64,000 nucleotides of DNA from Selaginella moellendorffii (taxonomy: Eukaryota > Streptophyta > Lycopodiopsida > Selaginellales > Selaginellaceae): assembly GCF_000143415.4 (NCBI RefSeq), contig NW_003314275.1, positions 2,098,697-2,162,696 on the forward strand, given 5' to 3'. The position numbers and the translations under genes are program-made. The notes below the pieces were generated by a model. That model worked only from the letters and a program-made list of their open reading frames with translations, did no database searches and was not told where the DNA came from. Positions 42,451-52,998 of this stretch are shown here, one piece after another (within the stretch, counting starts at the first letter, position 1; every line of letters begins with the position of its first letter).

Positions 42451-42579
42451 AACGCTTGTATTTTTATGAAACAGTTCCTACAGATAGACCACCGCTCATT
42501 ACAAGAGCCTTTACGCTGCTCGCTTCAAAGAAGTTTTATATCTTGTTATGAGAAGAGCCACGAAGCTCTTTACATCGAG

Positions 42580-42970
42580 ACGAAGATAGAGCCGAGCCGC
42601 ATGACCGTCATTGGGACCTCATCCAAAGACGACGTGATTGGCAAGGGTTCCAGAAGTGTTGATGGTAGCGAGATGAATGTGAAACAAGCTTTGAAGGATA
42701 TAGCAGATCCTGGGGATATTCATTCATTCATTCATTCATTAGCTGTTTACAGGGTCTCGTGGTGCCCACCAAGAAGCATGAGACCGATGGATTCTAATAA
42801 GCTGTTTTGATGATCTCATGAGCTGTTTGTTTGCTGAACTCCTCCTAGATATAATCCCAGACGCATGAAGTAACAGTGAAACATTGAAAGTATCACTAAA
42901 GACCAAGCTTTTGGTGTTTCAAGAGCTATTCCAGAGAGCATTGTTGTGCTTCTGGCCAAGTTCTTATTCT
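42580..42970 (-). repeat. Phytol kinase fragments (copy 2)
   Basis: 42590-42700 matches the last exon of the phytol kinase pseudogene (39590-39720), and 42895-42970 matches the intron/exon junction around 39770-39880. Both are degraded and separated by unrelated sequence with a CATT microsatellite (42719-42740). Confidence 0.65.
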
Positions 42971-43135
42971 CGTTCATACCACTCGCTCTTTGGTATGCAT
43001 TGCCAAAACACGTGTGGACTAATAAATAGTTTTAGTATTTCGTCCTTGAGTGCATTCCGGATCTAACAAAGATCAAAGATATCACTTAAAACTAACGTGA
43101 GAACATTACCCAGACTATCTTAGAGCAATTTCACA

Positions 43136-43810
43136 ATGCATAAGCTTGTGTGTGCCTTGTTGGTGCTTGTAATCAACACATTCCTACTCGTGGTAAGCTC
43201 ACAATTCTTCTGCGACCAAAGAACTTGATTTGGCTTCTTGTAGAGTTGTGATTCATCATGTGGAGGCTTTCTGAAAACCTGTACACCCATCTCTTATAAG
43301 AAAAATGTGCTGAAAGCAAGTTGCCAAACGGTCAATGGCTCTAAGCACGAGTCAAGTTTGAGCACAGACGAGTGCCGTGGAGTGGTCAATTGTAGGCTCC
43401 AGCAGCCTGGATCAAACCAATCAGCTCCAACCTTCTCTTGTACAGGTAACAACTCCCTCAGCGTAAATATGGAGGAATATGCGGACAACAACGACGGAAA
43501 CATGGTGTGCTGCAGGAAAAGCACTCAGTCTGGCACCTGCGGTGGATTTCTCAAAAGTTGCACTCCTACTTCTTTAGACCCGACCACCGGGATACTGCGG
43601 GCTTCCTGCAAGAAAGTGGACACTACATGGAATGACGATGCTTACCTGGATGTTGGGACGTGTACCTCGGATCCCAAAACCAGCTGCTATTTGCAGGAAG
43701 GCGAGCTGAAGTGCAACTATAGCAGCGGAGAGGCTGTGAAAATGACCACTCTGGCAACCAACAATGATGGAAATATGGGATGTTGCACTTTTGCACCAGT
43801 ACCAGTTTAA
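43136..43810 (+). CDS. Secreted Cys-rich protein with two cyanovirin-N homology-like repeats
   Basis: Two exons: 43136-43192 (MHKLVCALLVLVINTFLLV, a signal peptide) and 43244-43810, phase 0, 208 residues in total. The mature part is two tandem units beginning CGGFLK(T/S)C. Each contains VLKASCQTV- or ILRASCKKV-like and DECRG- or VGTCTS-like segments and ends NNDGNM-x-CC. The L-x-A-S-C pattern and repeat length resemble the CVNH fold found in some fungi and early land plants, where it binds mannose-type glycans. The extra paired Cys residues are unusual. The gene is intact although it lies among broken gene fragments. The CVNH assignment is by pattern only. Confidence 0.7.
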
Positions 43811-44086
43811 GCAGAAGGAAGATAATAAAGACATTCAGTACAATAAAGGTCTTTGGAAAAGCTTGTTGATCTCTAGAGCTATTCTTGGCTTTTGCATAAA
43901 ATTTGCAAATTTGCACGTCTCATGCTGCTATGAGACATGTATAGAAGATCACAACTGTTGTGATGGCAGACTAGAAGCACCTTGTCTTTCCATCACTTTG
44001 GACATACGCTCCGAGAGCAGGAACTTGAGAGCTTGTAAACGTTTGCATTTGGATTTTATGGCAAAGGACCTGGCCTACCAAGAGTC

Positions 44087-44240
44087 TTTAACGCCAAGTC
44101 TCAGTTTAGATAGAGCCAAGCGGATCAAAGACGTGATTGGCAGTGATTCCAAAGTGTTGCTGCTAGGGAGAGATAAGGCAATTCCTTCTATATAGGTGAA
44201 GTAATAGATCGACCTGGAACGCTGGACTTTCAAGTTATAA
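44087..44240 (-). repeat. Phytol kinase exon fragment (copy 3)
   Basis: The minus strand matches the last phytol kinase exon again (GACGTGATTGGCAGTGATTCC, compare 39648-39668, through AATAGATCGACCTGGAACG), with several indels. Confidence 0.65.
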
Positions 44241-45100
44241 CAGTGCTGTACCTCAGATTTACACATAGGGCAATAATTTCCTGCATATTCATAATTTAAA
44301 AATAAAATTGGATTGGTAGAAAAAAAGAGAATAATAATGCACAGCAAATAAAATACATTACAAACTAAAACAGTATTTCGTCCTTTAGTGTGCATTCCAG
44401 ATCTAACAAAGATTAAAGACATCACTGGAAAGATGTGCTTCATTGCCATTCTAGAGTGTCTTTTCTACCCTAGTTCTCCCTTATATATGGTTCTATACCA
44501 TAGAAAAACACTAGTTCTCACTGGGAAAAATGCGTCCCTTGCAAAAAAGAAATATGCTGAGGGTTGACAAGGAATGTTCTGAGACAGATTTCAAGACCAA
44601 GCTCCGAGGCAAAGATGAATAGAAAGCAAATTCACTAGAACACAGAAAGATGGAAAAGTCCCAAGACACCCAGACACAAGTAATAGCCTGTCAAAAAGGA
44701 TAAGTTGTCCGGCCGAAAGGACTGAACAAGGCAGCCAACTGTCAGCTTGAACCAACCCCTACTCTGTACCTCCTTGAGTTATGAATGGACCAAGCGGCTT
44801 GGCCTTCTTTCAACGTAGGTAAGGCAGAGGACTAGCCAAAACAAGTATCAAAGACGTCAAGGAAACACAAAGAAACATATAAACAAGAGCCAAATGCGGC
44901 AGGCTGAAAGCAACAAGAATGCATAGCGATTTGATCAAAGAAATTCTATCTCATCACACTGAATGAATAACCCTGCTTAAAGGAAAGAAGCTTATCTCGT
45001 AAGAGAATCTAAATTGATGTTAAAGGTTAGATGAACAATGAAATAGCAATATGAATTGAAATCAGAAGGAACTAACATAGAGAAAATACCTCTTGAGATG
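44241..45100. other. Intergenic, no gene seen
   Basis: There are only short frames and no recognised repeats. It may be flank of the gypsy fragment that follows. Confidence 0.45.
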
Positions 45101-45119
45101 ATTACCATTGGTCTGATTC

Positions 45120-46380
45120 AGCAGTTTTGAACCTGTAAGTTCTGCAAGCTAGTAGGAGTTTGTCCCTGCGCTCCCAAGGACTTGATACGGGTCAATCCAC
45201 GGAGGTTGAAACTTTGCTTTATGGTGTGTAGAAGCATTCAGGCGCCGAACGACATCAAGGAAGCTTTCACCTCGCTGCTTCACAAGCATGAGAGCAGTGC
45301 AGTATTGATGAATCTGAATACGAACGGCCTCAATATCTCAATCCCTCATCCAGCTGTATCGATTGATCTGTGCAATTGGTGTGAAGATCCTGTGATGTCC
45401 CAACGGTTCTAGTGGGATCCACTTCCTCAGATAGGAAGGTAAACAAAGTTGTACGGGAAGAGCTTCCAAACCATACACCAATCAAAATGGTGTAAAACCT
45501 GTAAGGAGCTTCTTTGCCACAGAGCATGTGGTAACAAGGTTGGCTAGGCACATGGATTATCCTGAACAACCTTCTGGAAAATTGACTTAAAGTGACTTGT
45601 TTGTGACCTCGGTCTGGCCATTCCCTTGAGCCCAGTAGGAACTTGACGTAAGATGAGAAATCCCAACCTTTGTTGTCAGCTCAGCAACAACAGCGCCTAA
45701 GAAGTGTGATCCTCGATCAGAAAGTAGCGTCCTCAGAACTCCAAAATGACAGCAAATATGCGTGTACAGAAAGTCAGCAGTCGTCTGCTGATAAAAAACC
45801 GGAGAAGAAACTGCTTCAGCGCATTTAGTAATGCTATCTGTAGCCATGAAAATGTAGGTGTGCCTGTTAGAGGCCAGAGAATAAAGTCCTGAACAGTCCA
45901 AACTCCACCGCATAAACGGTCCTTCTGGGTGAATCGGATGTAGCGGGTGTTTATCATGTAGACGAGCAGTCTGAAATTGTTGACATGGTTGGCAGTGTTG
46001 AACATACTGGGCACTGTCACTGTAGAGTGTGGGCCAAAAGTACCCCACGCATAGTATCTTCTTGCTGGTGTTCATTGCGGCTAAATGACCCCCACAGTCA
46101 TGTGTTGCAACTAAGAGCTGTGAAGCTTCAACAACGGAGGAGTGTGCCATCTCCATGTCAGCAATACAGAGTGCCATTAACGAGAATGAACCTAGCAACC
46201 CGCTGACTGAGAGAACGGCATTCATGCCGAGACAAGTGTAAACAATCCTCACCTTGCAAGAGCTTGAGTAGATCTTGATACCATGGCCATTGAAGGTGAA
46301 CATAGGAGATGGGACTTTAACGAAAGGTGAAAGCATGTGATGGTGCTCAAGATCCGTCACAGCATATATGGAATGGAAAT
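45120..46380 (-). mobile_element. Ty3/gypsy integrase fragment
   Basis: On the minus strand the HHCC zinc finger (CGGHLAAMNTSKK ... YVQHCQPCQQF) leads into the catalytic core with MRWSLDC, DRGSHF and YWAQGNGQTEVTNKSL, together giving the D, D and E positions of a retroviral-type integrase. After a frameshift near 45590 the C-terminal part continues (TGFTPFWLVYG, 45330-45530). No reverse transcriptase or LTR was found, and the upstream end abuts a copia piece. Confidence 0.85.
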
Positions 46381-46464
46381 GTACATATGTGTGACACGGT
46401 GAACCGGTGAAGACTCGTGTCTTTCCACGTGGACTAGCCACGTGGCACAGGGCCACTCTCAACA
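46381..46464 (-). mobile_element. Start of a copia 3' LTR (truncated)
   Basis: TGTTGAGAG on the minus strand follows a purine-rich GTGGGAG-like tract just downstream of the copia RNase H fragment. The LTR contains two CACGTG G-box cores and ends where gypsy sequence begins. Confidence 0.5.
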
Positions 46465-46922
46465 CTCCCACTGGCACGGTGGCTGATGCTCATCCGTGGA
46501 GAGAGTCCCAGCCCTTCGCGATGGACTCGAAATCGATCTCGGGGTAGTGCTTTTGTGAAGATATCTGCAACCTGAGTGGTCGTGTCGCAGTGGATCAGCT
46601 CAATTGTGCCTCCTTCCACTTTCTCACGAACAAAATGATGATGGATCCCAAAGTCTTTGGTGCGTGAATGAAAGCGAGGATTGGCCGCTAACGCAATGCA
46701 GCTTTGATTGTCGCAGAAGAGGCGAGTGGGAGTCTTCACACTCACACCAAGGTTAGAAAGTAAGTCCTCTTTGCCATCCTCCACTTCTCTAAAAAAGAAA
46801 GTTACAGAACTTGAAGGTCCTGTGGCTAGTGTGGATCTCAGCTGCTTGCAATGTTGGGACTTCCGACCATTAATCCTGACGAAATGGTGATAGTAGGTTG
46901 TGCTATAATCCTTTATGGGCAT
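46465..46922 (-). mobile_element. Ty1/copia RNase H fragment
   Basis: The minus strand encodes CDNQSCIALAANPRFHSRTK, HHHFVREKVEGGTIEL and TTTQVADIFTKALPRDRF, the standard end of copia pol. Only this terminal part is present. The 5' side abuts the C-terminal exon of the next gene. Confidence 0.88.
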
Positions 46923-46939
46923 CTAAAATGCAGTCAAAT

Positions 46940-48175
46940 CCTAACAAGAAGTTGAATCATCTGTGTCATATTCACGCTCATCTTCTTCTTTGATCCCAAT
47001 TAAGCCCTCTTGGAACTTCCAGAGCTCACCTTGGGTGACCTGGTGAGAAGGTACAACAGGATTTTTATCTTGTTCCTGATAATCAAAATGACAGACATAA
47101 AACAATAAGTGCATGTTTTGAACGAGCTCTAGTCATACCTTCTTTGTGAGCTTGACAATGTATGTGAACAAGGTTAGCTGCAAATCGCTAGCTTCCGCAG
47201 TGAGCACCATCTCACAAATCTCACCAATTGTTTTGCCCTGGACATCAATTACATCAGAACATATTACTGACATATAAATATTTTATTATCTCCTTCAATC
47301 CATCGTCCAGTAATGTCACCCATTGGAGGCAGTCCTCTCTACTGCACATCCCCTTATGAGAGGTAGGTGGCCTCTTTACCATGAAACATCGTCCCAGGAA
47401 GACACCAGCAACTATGCAAAGTCTCAATAACAGGCTCTCCAAAATTGCGACATCGCTTTTCCTCCAAGCTCTTGGGTGATAGAAGCCATCCCCACTTCCG
47501 AGTACTGCCCAGTGGCCAGCGCCTTTCCTTTGCACCACTGAGGAGAGCGCGAGGCATCCGCCACCCAGAAAACTCACGTCACCCTTCTCAAAGTCGATCA
47601 CCATAACGTTTGTGGTCGCCATCACGTCCTCGGCACAAGTCTTGTATCTGTGGCGAGCTTGGCAAGTTGACAAGGAGAAAACAAACTCTGACCAGCTCGT
47701 TTGCTGGATCCAGATTCTTCCTGCTGCTCAATGGTTGGAAGCGGGGTGTTTGCGCTGAGCAGCAGGAAGAATCTGGATCGAGCAAACGAGCTGGTCCCCG
47801 CCTCCACGCCTCCCGGCTTAAGAACAGGTTTCCCCGTGACTGCATCCAAGGTGCTCGTAAACTGCATCTCACCGAGAACAAATTCCACCTCGAAACTGTT
47901 CCCACTCAACGATGTCCCTTGATCGCGGATGTAGACTGTGAGATGGTGTATAAACCCGTTTCTGACTAGGTTCTTTGAGTGGCCGAGCATCCCATTCACG
48001 GCACCCCCCAAATGCCCACGGTGAAAAATCTTGATCTCTTCGAACACTTCAAGAGGTTGGTCGCAACAGTGAATTGCATACTTCAAAGAGGTGCTTCTCA
48101 CCGCCAGATACGACTGGATCGAGCTTCGCGCAATGGTCCTTTCAGAAGCCCTAATTCCATATAGAATCTTCGAAT
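46940..48175 (-). CDS. Unrecognised multi-exon gene (divergent from PGAP1)
   Basis: Coding-like minus-strand pieces separated by plausible introns: about 48165-47815 (RSTSLKYAIHCC ... FEEIKIFHRGHLGG ... NSFEVEFVLGEMQF), 47655-47580 (KTCAEDVMATTNVMVIDFEKG), 47240-47140 (GKTIGEICEMVLTAEASDLQ), and a last acidic exon to about 46940 (ELWKFQEGLIGIKEEDEREYDTDD). The composition looks like a real conserved protein but I do not recognise the family. Exon limits are approximate. A 41-bp inverted repeat (47690-47796) lies in the middle and may have inserted into an intron. The start faces PGAP1 across about 250 bp, suggesting a shared bidirectional promoter. Confidence 0.45.
47690..47796. repeat. 41-bp inverted repeat with 25-nt loop
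   Basis: Arms 47690-47730 and 47756-47796 are complementary at 40 of 41 positions, so an RNA copy would form a long hairpin. It sits inside the unrecognised minus-strand gene. It could be a hairpin RNA, a fold-back insertion or a template-switch product. Confidence 0.9.
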
Positions 48176-48418
48176 CACTTTATTTCAAAAGCCCTAGTTA
48201 TAAATGGAATATGCCTAGAATCGTTTCCTTTTGATTCCTCGCGTGTTTTCCGGGGATCCAACGGCCGTCCTGCGCAACCCTCGCCAGCCCGGATTCTGCC
48301 ACGTCACCCACGTCTGTGACTGTAGCAACAGGGTTAAGCGCAATGGAGCTGCTGCTGGGATCGCCTTGCTCGATGCCGGGATACTCCGTCTAGGTATGAT
48401 ATTTCGATCGAAGCGGCG

Positions 48419-51400
48419 ATGGCGGTGGAGAGCGGCGATCCACGTTCTGCTCGGATTCGATGGCGCGTTGCCTCCGCCGCGGCAGTGGCGGCGGCGGCGC
48501 TGCTGCTCGGGATCTCGGGCCTGATGAAGGCGCTCCCCAATGCTTGCGTCATGACCTACATGTATCCCACCTATGTGCCCGTTCCATCGGGGCCTGGCTC
48601 GCCATCGGGGAAGTATGGATTGTTCCTCTATCACGAGGGGTGGAAGAAGATCGATTTTGAGCAGCATTTACGTCGCCTCGCCGGTGTTCCAGTTCTCTTC
48701 ATCCCTGGCAACGGCGGCAGCTACAAACAGGTAATTTGATCTGTCTGATCGACTTCCTAGAATTTTTTTTCCTCCATTCTCCTCCATTTTTTTGGTTCGA
48801 TGTGTCCTTTGTTTCAGTTGCTTGGTCGATGGTTCTTCCTAACACGGCTAAAAGTTTTTTTTTTTTTTCTGTAGGTGCGATCACTTGGAGCCGAGTCGGA
48901 TAGAGCATACAATGCTGGGCCTCAGGACAAAACATACTACCAGCAATCATTTTTCACTCCCGACGAGGCCGGGATGAGCAACGATGAGAACTTGTGGGGG
49001 CGAGAGTCGTGGGACTCTCCGGACCATGTACGAGATCTCTTGGCAGACGTGGGGCATCAAGAGGAGTACGTGAACCGGCTGGACTGGTTTGCTGTTGATC
49101 TCGAGGGAGAGCATTCGGCTTTGGACGGAAGAATTCTCGAAGAGCATACGGAGTATGTTGTGCAGGCTATTCACAGGGTAACAAGGTGTCAGTTCTTCTT
49201 TGATGTTTCTGCGCTTCTAACTTGTACTTGTGTGGTTTTTTTTTTTCTCTGTAGATTTTGGATCAATACAGGGAGTCCTTAAGAGCCAGATCTGGAGGGA
49301 AGAGAGGAAATGAGGACGCATTACCGACCAGCGTTATTGTCGTTGGACATTCCATGGGGGGATTTGTCGCAAGAGCTGCCGTCGTCCATCCGGAGCTGAG
49401 GAAAGGAACAGTACAGACTGTTGTGACGATTTCTAGCCCGCACTTGTAAGTTTCTAGCGTCGTACTTGGTGTTTTCAGCTGACAGTAAATGTTTTCTTCA
49501 GGCTACCTCCCTTGGCACTTCAGCCATCGCTTGGTCATTTTTTCTCGAGAATAAACAAAGCATGGCGGATGGGTTATAGCAGTCCAAGGTCAAGGTCTGG
49601 AAGGCCGAGGCCTAGTAGCGAGGCCCCACTCTCAGATGTTATAGTGATATCTTTGCCGGGTGGGATTTACGATTACCAGGTAATCCAGAATTGAGTCAGT
49701 ATAATAACTCTACCTTGTTATTCAGGTTCGTTCTAGAATGGCTTCACTTGATACTATTGTTCCAGCAACAAATTCACTTACCGTTGGGGCGCCTGAAATG
49801 CTGAATGCATGGCTTTCTACCGAGCACCAGACGATATTGTGGTGCAATCAACTCGTTGTTCAGGTGTGCGCGACCAAAAAACTTTCGGTTCTCACTCTAA
49901 AATACTTATAAACCTTTTGTAGCTTGCACACACACTCCTAAACGTTGTTGACAGGCAAACTGGTCAGGCGATATCAAGTCCTCGTACGAGACTGGCAGTT
50001 TTTATTGCAAGACTAAGAAGTGCCATTCCGCAAACCTTTGGCTGGCTCGCAACAGCTGATTTAATGGATGACAAGGAATCAGCATCTGGCAGAAACGGTA
50101 TTCATCTATTGCCTCTTCAATGATCGATTATGATATTTGGCTGCAGATAAAAGCACAGCGGCGAAACCGAAGTACGCGGGTCGCTATGCATGCCCGAGAA
50201 CGTTTCAGTGGGAAGGTGATAGGGACTTTCATGTTGACACTTCTTTAGTGACAGTTTTGGCCATGGACGGTAGAAGGCGTTGGCTGGATATTCAAAAGCA
50301 GGTGACGGGTATGTCTTAAGCTAGAACAACAGTCTAAAATGTTTTGCAGGCAGTACATGGCAGATCAAACTTTGTTCTAGTGACAAACTTTGCACCATGT
50401 CTGGGAATTCGAGTTCACTTATGGCATGGAAAAAGCAAGAAAGCCAATGACAACGCTGTCGAAGTTACGGCAAAGATGGTTCAATTGCCTTCAGCACCGG
50501 CACCCCGTCAGGTTGTACACGATTAAGACTTTTTTCTCTTAAATCTTTCATCTTGCAGGCTGAGCCTGGAGGACAATCCGAGCAGGCTTCTCCATCAGGA
50601 ATCTTGAGACTAAGCGCAGACGATCTGGAGGGATTTCGCTACATAACTATTTCTGTGGCACCTCGTCCAGTATGTTCTTGTTATTTCCTATCTTGTTTTT
50701 TTATTTGCAATCTGCCTTCTAGACCGTGGTAGGACGGCCTCCACCAGCAGCATCCATGGCTGTAGGCCAGTTTATAGACCCGAGAGATGGGAGTGCGTTT
50801 TTGTCGGCTTGGTCAATCTTTTCTTCTACTTACAGATCTCAGGTAAGTTCGTAACTCTATTCAAAGGGATGAAATGACGGCTTCTTTATGCAGAGTCTAC
50901 ATCTAAACGAGAAGCATCCTTTGGTGATGAACTTTTCGGTCTCTGTCGGCTTTGGCGTTTTGCCACTTTTAATGGAAGTAAAAACGGCAAGCTGTGGCAT
51001 TTCGGATAGACAACAGGCAGGCGATAGTGAAGTTGCAAGTAAGTTTTAACTAGTAAAGAACTCGAAGCTCCGTTCTAAAACAACTTACAGACCTTTGCAA
51101 GCTTCGCTGTTTTCCACCGCTGGCAATGCTTTGGGACCCTTATGCGGGTCTTCAAATACTTCCTAATCTGCGCGTGGAAACTATTGTATCCGACTCTTCT
51201 ACTGTCTTACCGGGCCTCAAGTATGGTCCTCACGAAGCATCCATGGTTCTATTGGTAAGATAAATATTGCCTGAGCTTCCAGTTTATTTTTGCATTTTTT
51301 ATTGCAGGCTGACCCGCATTGTGGTTATAACATTACATTTAAATTGGCGAAATCCATCACTGTTAACAGGTTTCTATTAACGCATGCGTCACAGGTACAT

Positions 51401-52778
51401 GCAGTGCGAGCTCGTATCTGTTTTCTAATTCCGCTGTTTATTTACAGATTGGAGGATTCATGGTAGTGGTTTTGCTGTATGCGTTAAGTCGACAAGCTCG
51501 TGCATGGGAACTTGATACGTCCTTTCCCTCGCTTTATGCTTGCCTGGAACGAAATTTTATGTTTCCAGTGCCGTTTCTTCCGCTGTGTTTTGGCCCCTTA
51601 TTTATTTATTTTTTCCGTACGACAATTGGAGGCGATATTCCACCTCCATATGTGCAAACATCGGTTGTGGCTGCTATTTGCTACGTAATTGCCAATGGGA
51701 TTATGGCCATCCTTGCTGTAGGGAGCATGCTCACCTTTCATGCGACTGCATCTCTTCAAGTGTTCTTGCGGTCCAGGTAAGAAACTCTTGCAGTTTTCTC
51801 GCGTGCTAATAGTATATGTTTTGATTAAATCAGGTGGCAGTCGAAATGGAACAGTAGATGGCTACGGCGTCTGTTTGATCAAGTCTCTGTTTGCTTCAAT
51901 CTCCAGGTTTGTTTTCTCTTTTCTAAACGTTGTCGCTGATGCTGTGAAAACCAGATGGTAAGGAAGGTCAGAGCAGTGCCAAGACTGACCACGGGGATAG
52001 TGGCAACTGTTCTTGTGTTTTTTGTTCATCCTGTCTTGGGACTCTCAGTGCTACTTCTAGCGCATACATGGTCGTGCCATGTTGCGCTTTGCAGGTACGT
52101 TCATTTGCGTGTGTTGTTTTCCTGATTAATCAAAGTGGAATGAATCCTCCGCAGCTATCGCGAGACGAGAGCGACTGCAGATAGGCCACAAGCAGACGCT
52201 AACTCCCGAAGAAACGGGCATCACAACGGCGCCAAAGATGATCTAGACGAGAGCAGCGTCGTCGACACAAAATCCGCGGCGCTTGTTCACCTCGAGTCCT
52301 TCAAATTCTTCCAGGGCTTGCTCCTCCTACACTTCACAGCCACAGCCATGCTCCTCCCCTCTTTCATCGCGTGGATACAGGTACTATACTTTTCTCCTTC
52401 TCTTTCGTAGTAATACTAACACTCACAAAACTCTTTCATCTCCAGAGACCCAAAGTCGATCGGACACTTCCATGGTTTCTGGACTCGCTACTGTGCTTCG
52501 GCGTCCTTCTCCACGGCCTCTACGCGAGCAGCGGCGGCGCAGACACCCTCTCCTCTTTCAGCCGCTTCGAAGCACTGAGAAGCTACGGATTGAGCGTGGT
52601 TTTTGCGGTGAGTGGATTGTATACTTACTGGGCAGGGCTGTGCTTGGCTCCCTATCGAGCGTTCTACGCTTTCGCGGCCATTGGTTTGATCACTTCAGTG
52701 ATGAGATACACAGACAAGAACAAGGGAGATTGCTGCTCCTTGTACAAGAGTAAAAGGCGGCATTTTCACGGGCATTAA
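48419..52778 (+). CDS. PGAP1: GPI inositol-deacylase (PGAP1 family)
   Basis: This is a multi-exon gene; first exons are 48419-48730, 48875-49177, 49255-49445, and more short exons follow to a stop at 52776-52778. The N-terminus has a membrane anchor (about residues 17-36). The lumenal lipase domain has VLFIPGNGGSYKQ, DWFAVDLEGEHSA and the catalytic-Ser elbow VVGHSMGGFVARA (about 49340-49375). The C-terminal exons encode several hydrophobic spans (for example 51460-51780, 52290-52700). PGAP1 removes the inositol acyl chain from GPI anchors in the ER, which permits export of GPI proteins. Several introns are close to 50 bp. No disruption was seen. Alternative frames in the 3' part are spurious. 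Confidence 0.9.
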
Positions 52779-52884
52779 GTTTTAACCGCTGTACTTTTTC
52801 TGAGGTGAAAATAGTTTGCCTTGAGGATTTACCGGAATCTATGGCCGTCCGATGTAGATGGATTCTCCTAGAATCTATGCCATG

Positions 52885-52985
52885 TAAATGCCACGTGGCG
52901 CGAGGTTTAAAATTAACCCTTTACGTGGGCAAATAAAAGGACATACATTTCACTCGAAAGTATAGGGCTAGGGTTTTTTGGCGGG
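52885..52985 (+). promoter_or_regulatory. Probable promoter elements of SPT2
   Basis: A G-box-type CCACGTGG (near 52892), a TACGTGGGC word (near 52922) and a telo-box-like CTAGGGTTTT (near 52969) precede the SPT2 start at 52999. These words are common upstream of plant housekeeping genes. Function is inferred only. Confidence 0.35.
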
Positions 52986-52998
52986 GGGCGCCGTCTCC

